Assembly: GCA_013151275.1 (NCBI GenBank)
Contig: JAADIP010000237.1
Span: 1-40,710 of the forward strand
Length of the DNA stretch: 40,710 nt
DNA from: Calditrichota bacterium
GTDB lineage: Bacteria > Calditrichota > Calditrichia > Calditrichales > Calditrichaceae
Direction: 5' to 3'
The notes beneath the pieces are model-generated. The model was given only the letters and a program-made list of their open reading frames with translations, was not told the origin of the DNA and searched no databases. Of the stretch, positions 7,885 to 15,881 are shown in pieces. A program made the position numbers and the translations under genes. Every line of letters begins with the position of its first letter. The first letter of the stretch is position 1.

Positions 7885-9033
7885 ATGGTTCAAAAAAATA
7901 GATTCTATTTCGATTACGCCGCCAATACTCCGGTGGATCCTGAGATTCGTCGTTTTCTTGCCGAGTTTTATGAAACGCATTACGGAAATTCCGCCGGTAT
8001 TCATCATTTTGCCCGCGATATGCGCGAGGTTCTGGACAGGGCGCGTGTCGTTGTAGCCAAGGCGATCGGTGCGGGAAGTTCGGAAATTGTTTTTACTTCT
8101 TCCGCTACCGAGAGCAATAACATGATCTTAAAAGGTCTTGCTCATAAATATCCCGATAAAAATCACATTATTATCAGCTCTGTCGAACATTCTTCGGTTT
8201 TCGAGGTAACGCAGTTTTTAAAAACAATCGGATTTTCCGTTTCTTTTATTCCCGTCGATCAAAACGGAAAAATTGATGCCGACGAAATTGAAGGCTTAAT
8301 CCGTCCCGAGACATTGTTGGTTTCCGTTATTTGGGTAAATAACGAACTCGGCACAATTCAGCCGCTGGAAGAGATCGGGAGTATCTGCAGACAAGCCGGA
8401 ATTCTCTTCCACACCGACGCGGTTCAGGGATTTGCAAAGTTACCCGTTAATGTTCGTGAAACGAACATCGACCTGTTGACGGCTTCTTCTCATAAAATTT
8501 ACGGACCTTTGGGCGCCGGAATGGCTTACATTAAAGAGGGGATTAAATTAGAACCGTTGCTGCACGGCGGGGGGCATGAAGACGGAAAACGCTCATCCAC
8601 CGTCAACGTACCGGCGATAGCGGCGTTTGCCAAGGCGGTGGAATTGTATCAACCAGCGGCTAAAACGGAATTCGAGCGTATTAAAAAATTCCGGCAGAAA
8701 ATAGTTCAGTCGGTTTTGGAGTCCGTACCCGATTCGCGGATTAACGGAGATCCCGACGGACTGCCGCACATCATTAATTTGTCGTTTAAAAATGTTGACG
8801 GCGAACTTCTGGCTATCTATTTGGATCGAAAGGGAATAGCGGTGTCAACCGGTTCGGCGTGTTCCACCGGCAAAATCCGCGCTTCGAGAATTCTGGAAGC
8901 GTGCAATGTGTCTGTCGAATGGCGAAAGGGAACCATTCGGATTAGTCTGGGTCGCTTTACTACCGATGAAGCCGTTGATTATCTGATTAAAGAATTGGTC
9001 AATGCCGTTGAAAAGGTGAGAAAAATATCATGA
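7885..9033 (+). CDS. Cysteine desulfurase (NifS/IscS-like)
   Basis: A 382-residue PLP enzyme that takes sulfur from cysteine as an enzyme-bound persulfide. Visible features are the N-terminal FDYAANTPVDP, the SATESNN motif, HTDAVQ, the PLP lysine in SSHKIYGPLGAG (about K204), GGGHEDGKRSSTVNV in the substrate loop, and the persulfide cysteine in STGSACSTG (about C326). It overlaps thiI by ATGA, which strongly suggests sulfur is handed to ThiI for 4-thiouridine in tRNA. No iscU or other Fe-S scaffold gene is adjacent, so whether it is also the general Fe-S desulfurase cannot be told. The start is ATG 7885; the upstream ribosome site is weak. Confidence 0.95.
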   Translation: MVQKNRFYFDYAANTPVDPEIRRFLAEFYETHYGNSAGIHHFARDMREVLDRARVVVAKAIGAGSSEIVFTSSATESNNMILKGLAHKYPDKNHIIISSVEHSSVFEVTQFLKTIGFSVSFIPVDQNGKIDADEIEGLIRPETLLVSVIWVNNELGTIQPLEEIGSICRQAGILFHTDAVQGFAKLPVNVRETNIDLLTASSHKIYGPLGAGMAYIKEGIKLEPLLHGGGHEDGKRSSTVNVPAIAAFAKAVELYQPAAKTEFERIKKFRQKIVQSVLESVPDSRINGDPDGLPHIINLSFKNVDGELLAIYLDRKGIAVSTGSACSTGKIRASRILEACNVSVEWRKGTIRISLGRFTTDEAVDYLIKELVNAVEKVRKIS

Positions 9034-10193
9034 AAACAACGTTCTTGTGCCATTACAGCGAGATCGGTTTAAAAAAAGGAAACCGAAACTATTTTGAACG
9101 TATTTTAGAACAAAATATTCGGAAGAGTATTGAAAGAGCTCTGCCGGAAAGCGAATTTTCAATTCATCTGGATTATAAACGTTTTATAATCGATTTTAAG
9201 GAACAGGTTGAAGAGGAACGGGTCGGGACGGCGCTGCATCGGGTGTTTGGAATAGTGAATTACGCCTGTGTCAGAAAAACAAATCTCGAATTAAGCGAAA
9301 TCGAACAAGCCGCCGTGGAACTGATTTCCGCAAAAGAGGGCAAAACATTCGCCATAAGAACAAAACGCGCCGATAAAGCATTCCCGTTGAATTCCAATGA
9401 GGTTAATGTCCGGGTCGGCGCCAAAGTAGTTGAAGCGACCGGAAAATCCGTGGATTTAACGATTCCGGAGATAACCTGTCATATCGAAATTATGAAACAA
9501 GGGGCTCTTGTCTATGTGGATAAAATTCAGGGTCCGGGCGGATTGCCGGTAAATTCGAGCGGAAAGGTGCTGGTTTTGCTTTCGGGCGGATTTGATTCGC
9601 CGGTAGCCGCTTTTTACGCCATGAAACGCGGAGCCAAATGTTCGTTTATTCATTTCCATTCTTATCCGTACACAAATAAATTTTCTCAGGAAAAGGTTAT
9701 TGATCTGGCTAAAAAATTGAATGAATACCAGTTTAAAAGCCGTTTGTATATGGTTCCTTTTGCCGAGACCCAGGAGGAGATTGTTTTCAATTGTCCCGAT
9801 CGTTTACGGGTGATTTTGTATCGTCGTTTTATGATGCGAATTGCCGAGCGTCTTGCCAGAAGGAAGGATTTGAAAGCTGTTGTAACAGGGGAGTCTTTGG
9901 GACAGGTTGCTTCTCAGACTTTGGAAAATATAGCAGCCATCGAAGAAGCCATTACCTTACCGGTTTTACGTCCGTTGGTGGGCATGGATAAAAATGAAAT
10001 CATTCAGGTTGCCCGAAAGATCGGCACGTATGAGATTTCGGTAAAACCGCACGACGACGCCTGTACGCGCTTTATGCCCAGGCAGCCCGAAACCCGGGCG
10101 AAGCTGGAAAAAGTACTGGAAGCCGAAAAATCGCTTGATGTTGAAGATTTGGTTGAAAAGGCGTTTCAGAGCATCGAAATTTTGGAAATCTGA
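9030..10193 (+). CDS. thiI: tRNA 4-thiouridine synthase ThiI
   Basis: A 387-residue ThiI. It has an N-terminal ferredoxin-like region and a THUMP RNA-binding domain (about 1-165, ending near MKQGALVYVDKI). A PP-loop ATP pyrophosphatase domain follows, with LLSGGFDSPVAAF at about 185-197 and GESLGQVASQTLEN. The catalytic cysteine lies in HDDACTRFMPRQP (about C345). There is no C-terminal rhodanese domain, so this is the short form and sulfur must come straight from a desulfurase, consistent with the overlapping upstream gene. It adenylates and thiolates U8 of tRNA. A tRNA-Lys promoter begins at its stop codon. Confidence 0.95.
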   Translation: MKTTFLCHYSEIGLKKGNRNYFERILEQNIRKSIERALPESEFSIHLDYKRFIIDFKEQVEEERVGTALHRVFGIVNYACVRKTNLELSEIEQAAVELISAKEGKTFAIRTKRADKAFPLNSNEVNVRVGAKVVEATGKSVDLTIPEITCHIEIMKQGALVYVDKIQGPGGLPVNSSGKVLVLLSGGFDSPVAAFYAMKRGAKCSFIHFHSYPYTNKFSQEKVIDLAKKLNEYQFKSRLYMVPFAETQEEIVFNCPDRLRVILYRRFMMRIAERLARRKDLKAVVTGESLGQVASQTLENIAAIEEAITLPVLRPLVGMDKNEIIQVARKIGTYEISVKPHDDACTRFMPRQPETRAKLEKVLEAEKSLDVEDLVEKAFQSIEILEI

Positions 10194-10194
10194 G

Positions 10195-10223
10195 TTGCAT
10201 CCGATTTTTGTAATTATTATATT
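10195..10223 (+). promoter_or_regulatory. Sigma-70-like promoter of tRNA-Lys(CTT)
   Basis: TTGCAT, a 17-base spacer, then TATATT. The -10 box is identical to that of the other tRNA-Lys gene. The last -10 base is 18 bp before the mature tRNA 5' end. The -35 box lies directly after the thiI stop codon. Confidence 0.65.
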
Positions 10224-10241
10224 TGCAGTCTTGAAAATAAT

Positions 10242-10314
10242 GCACCTGTAGCTCAATTGGTAGAGCAGCGGACTCTTAATCCGTTGGTTGAAGGTTCGAG
10301 TCCTTCCAGGTGTA
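10242..10314 (+). tRNA. tRNA-Lys (anticodon CTT)
   Basis: A hand-folded cloverleaf: acceptor stem GCACCTG with CAGGTGT (one G-U pair), D stem GCTC/GAGC, anticodon stem GCGGA/TCCGT with loop CTCTTAA, T stem GAAGG/CCTTC with loop TTCGAGT, discriminator A, no encoded CCA. U8 is present (10249). Together with the TTT isoacceptor at 7668 it covers both lysine codons. No obvious terminator follows. Confidence 0.97.
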
Positions 10315-10590
10315 CAAAGTTTGCCTGAGACGGCATGATAGCGCGCTTAAATGCACAGTTTTAAGGACTTCGATAAAAAACCCCCCAATCAAAAAAGACC
10401 GGGAACATAAATAGTTGTACAGTTCCGTCCGCTGAGATTATTAAGTTTCTAAACACGGTAATGCGGAAATCAAGTAAATCACAGTTCGGATAATTGGTTG
10501 TAATGTTGAAAATCGCTGATATCTCTTATTTAATAAAATCCCGACACGTACAATGAAAAAAGGTGAATACGAAGCGAAAGGAGAGCAAAG

Positions 10591-10842
10591 TTGTGTCAAA
10601 AAAAAGAAATTTATTTCACTGTAGGTGAGTTGATTGAAATCCTAAAATCTCTGCCTCAGGATATGCCAATACTGACCAGCGGATATAATAGCGGTTTTGA
10701 TAATTTTTATCACCCTTACATCTTAAAATTAAAGCACGAACCGGAAAACATGTACTTTGACGGGGAATTTCAATACGCCGATAAAGAGGATAAAGATACT
10801 TTCGAAGCTGTTGTTTTGCAAAGGGTGTTTAGAGATGATTAA
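10591..10842 (+). CDS. Small protein of unknown function
   Basis: An 83-residue acidic protein beginning with a TTG codon set by AAAGGAGA 7 bases upstream; no ATG or GTG in frame fits better. The N-terminal stretch YFTVGELIEILKSLPQDMPI resembles the opening of many small, poorly characterised accessory or phage-type proteins that start with a helix and an LPxDxPV-like turn followed by a strand. The middle (SGYNSGFDNFYHP) is rich in aromatic residues. No signal peptide or membrane segment. It stands alone between tRNA-Lys(CTT) and the convergent sucB. Function not recognised. Confidence 0.65.
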   Translation: MCQKKEIYFTVGELIEILKSLPQDMPILTSGYNSGFDNFYHPYILKLKHEPENMYFDGEFQYADKEDKDTFEAVVLQRVFRDD

Positions 10843-10963
10843 AACTGTCTGAACCATGAGTTTTGTGGTAAAGCCCGACTCCCAATAAATCTATCCCACT
10901 ATCATGCCGCAGGTTGTTATCGGTGTGTATTAATTTTCATCATTGCAATATTATCCTCAAAGT

Positions 10964-12247
10964 TTACACCTCCAACAACATCCGCAAAGGGTCTTCTAAA
11001 AGTTCTTTCACTCTCACGAGGAAACTCACCGATTCTTTTCCGTCCACAAGACGATGATCATAAGAGAGCGCCACATACATCATCGGACGAATAACCACTT
11101 CACCGTTAACAGCAACCGGTCGCTGCTGTATTTTGTGCATCCCCAAAACAGCCGATTGGGGCACATTGATAATCGGAGTGGAAAGCAGAGAGCCGAAAAC
11201 CCCGCCGTTGGTAACGGAGAAAGTGCCGCCGGTCATTTCGTCCATTGTGAGCTTATTGTCGCGGGCTTTTTCCGCCAAACGGGCTACCTCTCGTTCAATC
11301 TCTGCCAGATTCATCAGATCTGCGTTAAAAATCACCGGCACCACCAGTCCGCGCGGCGTAGAAACGGCTATGGAAATGTCGCAGTAATCATGGTAAACAA
11401 TCTCGTCTCCGTCAATCGCTGCATTTACAACGGGAAATTCCCGCAAAGCAACGGAGCACGCCTTGACAAAAAAAGACATGAATCCCAATTTAACGCCATA
11501 CTTTTCCTGAAATATCTGCTTGTACCTGGTCCGCGCCTCAATAACAGCTCCCATATCGATTTCGTTAAAAGTGGTCAGCATGGCAGTTTGATTTTTAGCG
11601 GCAACCAGGTGTTTGGCAATGGTTCGCCGAAGGGTGGAAATCCTTTCACGTCGTTCAGTGCGCTGGGCGGGCTGTCTTTTTGTTGCAGGCTGAACAACAT
11701 CTTCCTTCTTTTTTTCAACGGGAATTCTTTTTTCTTCGGTAACGGACTGGCTTGGCTGAGCCGGGAGCTCCGCTTTTTTATGAGCAGCCACAGCCTTAAG
11801 AGCGTCGGATTTGGTAATTCTGCCTTCCGTGACGCTTCCCTTAATCTCATCGGCAGCAACACCGGCTTCTTCCAATATTTTTGCCGCCACGGGTGAAATT
11901 TTCGCTTTTTTTATTTCCGGTATTTCTTCTTCCTTTGTTTCCTCAAACGCTAAAGATTCGGAAGGTTCGGCTTTTTCTTCATTTTTCGACACATCGTGTT
12001 TACTTCCCTGAACTTTTGTGTCTATCTCGGCAATTACCGCTCCCACGGGAACCGTTTCGTCTTCCTGCTTAAGGATTTTAAGACTTCCCGATTTTTCGGC
12101 GGTAATTTCCAGCGTGGCTTTTTCCGATTCTATTTCACAGATCACTTCATCGCTTTCGACAAAATCTCCGTCTTTTTTTAACCATTGTCCGATCGTTACT
12201 TCGGTAATGGATTCTCCGACCTCCGGTACTTTAACTTGAAAGGTCAT
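10964..12247 (-). CDS. sucB: Dihydrolipoamide succinyltransferase, E2 of 2-oxoglutarate dehydrogenase
   Basis: A 427-residue E2 enzyme in the usual domain order. First is a lipoyl domain (about 1-75, lipoylated lysine K43 in [10 protein letters not shown]). Next is a flexible Ala/Pro/Lys/Glu-rich linker, then a peripheral subunit-binding domain ([13 protein letters not shown]...GRITKSDAL, about 115-155) and a second charged linker. The catalytic domain comes last, with [16 protein letters not shown] holding the active-site His and Asp. It transfers succinyl groups to CoA in the TCA cycle. Sitting directly after sucA on the same strand, 28 bp apart, it is confidently the oxoglutarate rather than pyruvate E2. 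AAGGA precedes the ATG. No lpd (E3) gene is nearby. Confidence 0.96.
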   Translation of the reverse strand: MTFQVKVPEVGESITEVTIGQWLKKDGDFVESDEVICEIESEKATLEITAEKSGSLKILKQEDETVPVGAVIAEIDTKVQGSKHDVSKNEEKAEPSESLAFEETKEEEIPEIKKAKISPVAAKILEEAGVAADEIKGSVTEGRITKSDALKAVAAHKKAELPAQPSQSVTEEKRIPVEKKKEDVVQPATKRQPAQRTERRERISTLRRTIAKHLVAAKNQTAMLTTFNEIDMGAVIEARTRYKQIFQEKYGVKLGFMSFFVKACSVALREFPVVNAAIDGDEIVYHDYCDISIAVSTPRGLVVPVIFNADLMNLAEIEREVARLAEKARDNKLTMDEMTGGTFSVTNGGVFGSLLSTPIINVPQSAVLGMHKIQQRPVAVNGEVVIRPMMYVALSYDHRLVDGKESVSFLVRVKELLEDPLRMLLEV

Positions 12248-12275
12248 AATTTTTTTCCTTTTTCATTTTTTAGAA

Positions 12276-14990
12276 TTACAGAGAAAACGCCTTTTCTAAA
12301 ATTTCCTGCTGTTCGGCGGTATGCCTTCTCATGTAACCCGTTGCGGGAGAAGCGTCTTCTTTGCGGGCAATGTATTCAAAAGGAAATTTTGGATACAATT
12401 TTCTCAGCAAAAAAGACAACGCGCCCATGTTTTCCGGCTCTTCCTGTACCCAAATAAATTTTTTAGCCTGCGGATAGAATTTTTTAAGTTTCAAAATTCC
12501 GTTTTCGGGCAAAGGATAGAGCTGTTCCAGGCGGACAATGGCTACATCGTCTCGTTTTAAATTTTGGCGTTGTTCGTCTAATTCATAGTAAATTTTACCC
12601 GAACAAATAAGAACGGTTTTCGTTTTTTGCGCTTCAACCGAATCGTCATAGATCACTGTCCGGAATCCGCCTTTAGTAAATTCGGAAATCGGGCTGACAC
12701 AGCGGGGATGTCGCAGTAAGCTTTTTGGCGTAAAAATAACAAGAGGCGCGCGGAAAGGCATTTTGATATGGCGGCGCAGTAAATGGAAAAAATTTGCCGG
12801 GGTTGTGCAGTTGGCGAGCGTCATGTTATTTCGGGCGCACAATGTCAGGAAACGTTCAATCCGCGCCGAAGAGTGTTCCGGACCCTGTCCTTCATAGCCG
12901 TGGGGCAAATACAAAACGATTCCGTTCATCCATTCCCATCTCGATTCCGCGACTGTGATAAATTGATCGATGATAATCTGGGCGCCGTTGGCAAAATCGC
13001 CAAACTGGGCTTCCCAAACCGTCAAACCGTGCGGAGTGGCGCAAGCGTAGCCGTACTCAAAACCCAGCGCGGCATATTCGGAAAGTAACGAGTTGTAAAT
13101 CCGGAATTTACCCGTTTCTGTTTCCGCTTTTTTCAAAGGAATGTATTCTTCTTCGGTTTCTTCATTCAACAAGACGGCATGCCGATTAGAAAAGGTGCCC
13201 CGCCTGGAATCCTGCCCGCACAAGCGAATGGGAACGCCTTCGTCCAAAAGGGTAGCATAGACAAGAAATTCAGCGATGGACCAATCCGCAATTTGCCGCT
13301 TTAAAAATTTATCTCGTTGATGGTTGTAAATTCTTCGGAGTTTTTTAAATATCTTTACCTCTTCGGGAATGGTGAAAATTTTCTCTCCCAAATCCAGAAG
13401 TTTCTTCTTTTTTACGGCTGTCGGAAAAACGCTTTCGTAATCGAACCGGGTGCGTTGGTTCTGATTACCGGATTCCTTTTTGTTCACAGGGTTTGTAGGC
13501 GCTTTTCTTCCTTTGACCTCATCCATTTGCTTTTGCAGCATTTCACGAAATTGCGTTTCCATTTCCTCTGCCAGTCCGCGTTCCACCGCGCCGATCTGTA
13601 AAAGTTTTTGATTGTAAATTTCTCTGGGATCGGGATGGTCGGCAATGATTTTGTAAAGTTTCGGCTGGGTAAAGCGCGGTTCGTCGCCTTCGTTGTGTCC
13701 GTATTTGCGGTAGCCCAGCAAATCGATGAAAACGTCGGTATGGAAAGTCTGACGATATTCCATGGCTAATCGGATTGCGTAAACCACTTCTTCCACATCA
13801 TCCGCGTTTACGTGAAAAACGGGCGACAACGTCACTTTAGCCACATCGGTGCAATAGGTGCCGGAACGCGCTTCCAGATAATTGGTCGTAAATCCTAACT
13901 GGTTGTTGATTACCAGATGAATCGTTCCGCCGGTATGGTAGGCGGGCAGTTGAGACATCTGAATAACCTCGTAAACCACGCCCTGTCCGGCAATGGCGGC
14001 GTCTCCGTGAATTAAAACGGGCGCTATTTTTGTGTAATCGCCGCCGTATTTCCGATCCGCCCTTGCTTTGGCGATGCCTTCCGCCACCGGATCTACCGCT
14101 TCCAGATGGGATGGATTGGGCGCAAGGTGTAAAGCGACCTTATGCCCGTTACGGGTCACAATTTCGCCGCTGTAACCCAGATGATATTTCACGTCTCCGC
14201 TGAACACAGAATCCGCATAAACATCGCCTTCGAATTCGGAAAAGATCTCTTCGTAAGATTTGTTCAGAATATTGGCGAGAACGTTGAGCCTGCCGCGGTG
14301 GGGCATTCCTATTACAAATTCCGAAATTCCCATGTCGGCGCCTTTTTGAATGATGGCGTCCAAGCCGGGAATAAGGGTCTCGCCGCCCTGTAAGGAAAAT
14401 CGTTTCTGACCGACGTATTTGGTATGCAGGAAGTTCTCAAAAATCACTGCCTGATTTAGTTTTTGAAGGATATGACGTTTTTCTTCGATAGAAAAATCGG
14501 GAGTGTTTCGAGTGGACTCCATTTTGTCTTTTAACCATGAAATCCGCGCGGGATGCCGAATGTACATGAATTCCACCCCAATCGACCGGCAGTAGGTTTG
14601 TTTCAGATGATCCGTAATTTCGCGAAGCAGGGCGGGACCGATGCCGATCTCGCTTCCCGCCTGAAATACAGTATCCAGGTCTTTTTCGCTCAAACCGAAA
14701 TTCTGCAGATTCAGAGTCGGAGAATACTGACGGCGTGTCCGCACAGGATTGGTCTTCGTAAACAGATGACCGCGGGTACGGTAACCGTGAATAAGATTGA
14801 GTACTTTAAATTCTTTCTGCAGATGCTCCGAATCAACATCCGTTTTGCCGCCTATAGCGCGGGCAAAGTCAAATCCTTCAAAAAATTTACGCCAGCTCTC
14901 ATCCACGGATTGCGGATCGGCTAAAAAATCCTTATAAAGCGATTCGATATATTGCGGATGGGCGTGATGCGTATATGAAAATTTTTCCAT
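12276..14990 (-). CDS. sucA: 2-oxoglutarate dehydrogenase E1 component
   Basis: A 904-residue thiamine-diphosphate decarboxylating E1. The N-terminal HPQYIESLYKDFLADPQSVD and WRKFFEGF are the segment that binds E2 in the family. The core shows EFVIGMPHRGRLNVLANIL, LHLAPNPSHLEAVDPVAEG, the cofactor-binding HGDAAIAGQGVVYE and LVINNQLGFTT, YRKYGHNEGDEP, and the C-terminal half EAQFGDFANGAQIIIDQFI. Its length is close to the usual 930; there is no fused E2 domain as in the actinobacterial form. It decarboxylates 2-oxoglutarate and passes succinyl to the SucB lipoyl arm. First gene of the sucAB operon, with a possible promoter at 15034-15063. The ribosome site before the ATG is weak. Confidence 0.97.
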   Translation of the reverse strand: MEKFSYTHHAHPQYIESLYKDFLADPQSVDESWRKFFEGFDFARAIGGKTDVDSEHLQKEFKVLNLIHGYRTRGHLFTKTNPVRTRRQYSPTLNLQNFGLSEKDLDTVFQAGSEIGIGPALLREITDHLKQTYCRSIGVEFMYIRHPARISWLKDKMESTRNTPDFSIEEKRHILQKLNQAVIFENFLHTKYVGQKRFSLQGGETLIPGLDAIIQKGADMGISEFVIGMPHRGRLNVLANILNKSYEEIFSEFEGDVYADSVFSGDVKYHLGYSGEIVTRNGHKVALHLAPNPSHLEAVDPVAEGIAKARADRKYGGDYTKIAPVLIHGDAAIAGQGVVYEVIQMSQLPAYHTGGTIHLVINNQLGFTTNYLEARSGTYCTDVAKVTLSPVFHVNADDVEEVVYAIRLAMEYRQTFHTDVFIDLLGYRKYGHNEGDEPRFTQPKLYKIIADHPDPREIYNQKLLQIGAVERGLAEEMETQFREMLQKQMDEVKGRKAPTNPVNKKESGNQNQRTRFDYESVFPTAVKKKKLLDLGEKIFTIPEEVKIFKKLRRIYNHQRDKFLKRQIADWSIAEFLVYATLLDEGVPIRLCGQDSRRGTFSNRHAVLLNEETEEEYIPLKKAETETGKFRIYNSLLSEYAALGFEYGYACATPHGLTVWEAQFGDFANGAQIIIDQFITVAESRWEWMNGIVLYLPHGYEGQGPEHSSARIERFLTLCARNNMTLANCTTPANFFHLLRRHIKMPFRAPLVIFTPKSLLRHPRCVSPISEFTKGGFRTVIYDDSVEAQKTKTVLICSGKIYYELDEQRQNLKRDDVAIVRLEQLYPLPENGILKLKKFYPQAKKFIWVQEEPENMGALSFLLRKLYPKFPFEYIARKEDASPATGYMRRHTAEQQEILEKAFSL

Positions 14991-15033
14991 TATAATAACC
15001 GGCTCTTTCTATGAACACTAACTGTAATACATA

Positions 15034-15063
15034 ACGATAAAATTTAATCGCAAATTTCGTCAA
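15034..15063 (-). promoter_or_regulatory. Possible promoter of sucAB
   Basis: Reading the minus strand: TTGACG, an 18-base spacer, then TATCGT, about 45 bp before the sucA start codon. The -35 box is good and the -10 box is poor. Confidence 0.4.
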
Positions 15064-15318
15064 AGCAAATATCTTTACTAAATTTAATAAATTTGCAAGA
15101 AAACCTATCCTGCATTACTACAAGGCGGGTAATAAGTTCCAAATCAATCAGAGTGTTGTAATTTTGCTTTTTGCCGGTTCGTCAAAAATGACTCTGGCAT
15201 CTCGGTCAGCGGTGAAAAAAGTGCGCTTATGAAAATTCCCGTCTTAATTATCCCAAATTATTTATTAAAAAATTAAGTTTAAAAACAATCGTATGTCCGC
15301 TCTAAAAAAGTTGATCAT

Positions 15319-15408
15319 TGTCATTTTGATGAGAGCAGCGAAGAGAAATCTTTTGTTTTTATCGGAGTTAAAAGATTTCTCTCCCGCATTGGCGGGATCG
15401 AAATGACA
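15319..15408 (+). repeat. 90-bp palindromic dispersed element, copy A
   Basis: Outer inverted arms TGTCATTTTGAT and ATCGAAATGACA enclose inner arms AGAGAAATCTTTT and AAAAGATTTCTCT. It matches the element at 20369-20458 in reverse complement over the full 90 bp, with about nine mismatches by hand count. It has the look of a small non-autonomous MITE or REP-type repeat; no transposase is nearby and no clear target duplication is seen. Confidence 0.85.
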
Positions 15409-15454
15409 GAACAAGGATTTTAGAGCGAACTGGAGAATTAAGATGAAAATAAAT

Positions 15455-15725
15455 CCTCCTATTTTAAGCACAAAAAATCCAAAAACCTCAATTTAATCAG
15501 CGCCATCAGCGTAATCTGGTCATCTGCGGTCCGGAATCAGCTAAATATTAACCGCAAAGTTCACCAAGAATGCGCAAAGATCACAAAGAAAATTAAATTT
15601 TAAATAAGAACTGAAAGAAAATAAATTTTCATATTTAAGCGCTAAAAATCCAAAAGAACCTCAGTTTAATCTGCGCCATCAGAGTAATCAGGTTAATCTG
15701 CGGTCCGGAATCAGGTTAATCTGCG
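15455..15725 (-). repeat. Directly duplicated composite repeat (GGTCCGCAGAT / CTTTGTG family)
   Basis: A segment ending in GCGGTCCGGAATCAG (15526-15540) recurs 174 bp later (15700-15714). Each copy has an AAAATCCAAAA tract, AATCWGCGCCATCAG modules and ATCTGCGGTC. Between the copies is ACCGCAAAGTTCACCAAG...GCGCAAAGATCACAAAG. The same module order appears in reverse complement at 40396-40575. Orientation is assigned arbitrarily relative to that copy. Confidence 0.8.
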
Positions 15726-15737
15726 ATTATGATTTTA

Positions 15738-15766
15738 TTGTCAGATTTAATATATTTAGATACTTT
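15738..15766 (+). promoter_or_regulatory. Possible promoter of glnA
   Basis: TTGTCA, a 17-base spacer and TACTTT. Transcription would start near 15773, giving a leader of about 110 nt that contains the hairpins described below. The -10 match is weak. Confidence 0.4.
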
Positions 15767-15772
15767 TTTCAC

Positions 15773-15881
15773 CAACTTAGAAGGAGGTTCCTAAAGCCGG
15801 ATATTCAAATATCCTGAATCGTCCTTCGGGAGGTGCTGCCGGTGAAGCGGACGTGTAAACAGATTAAGAAAGGAAAAACCG
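15773..15881 (+). promoter_or_regulatory. Candidate structured 5' leader of glnA
   Basis: Three hairpins can be drawn before the start codon. AGGA-GGT-TCCT lies at 15782-15792. GGATAT-TCAA-ATATCC lies at 15799-15814. A longer imperfect hairpin at 15820-15853 has CGTCC paired with GGACG, then TTC with GAA and GG with CC. The ribosome site GAAAGGA follows at about 15869. The leader is more GC-rich than its AT-rich surroundings. It does not match the glutamine riboswitch consensus I know. Structure and role are hypothetical. Confidence 0.3.

Larger units (their letters stand above)
14991..15881. other. Long intergenic region between sucA and glnA, filled with repeats
   Basis: About 890 bp with no credible gene. 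From left to right it holds a possible sucA promoter, a 90-bp palindromic element (15319-15408), a directly duplicated composite repeat (about 15455-15725), and a glnA promoter and leader candidate (15738-15881). Short ORFs here are repeat translations. Confidence 0.8.

Noticed and set aside
11054-14924. Several long plus-strand ORFs opposite sucA and sucB (for example 11054-11896).
   Set aside because: They lie entirely antisense to strongly conserved enzymes and have no recognisable domains or ribosome sites; they reflect codon composition of the real genes.
15782-15853. Glutamine (glnA-type) riboswitch before glnA.
   Set aside because: The conserved core I know for that motif is not present; only generic hairpins can be drawn, so it is listed as an unassigned leader.
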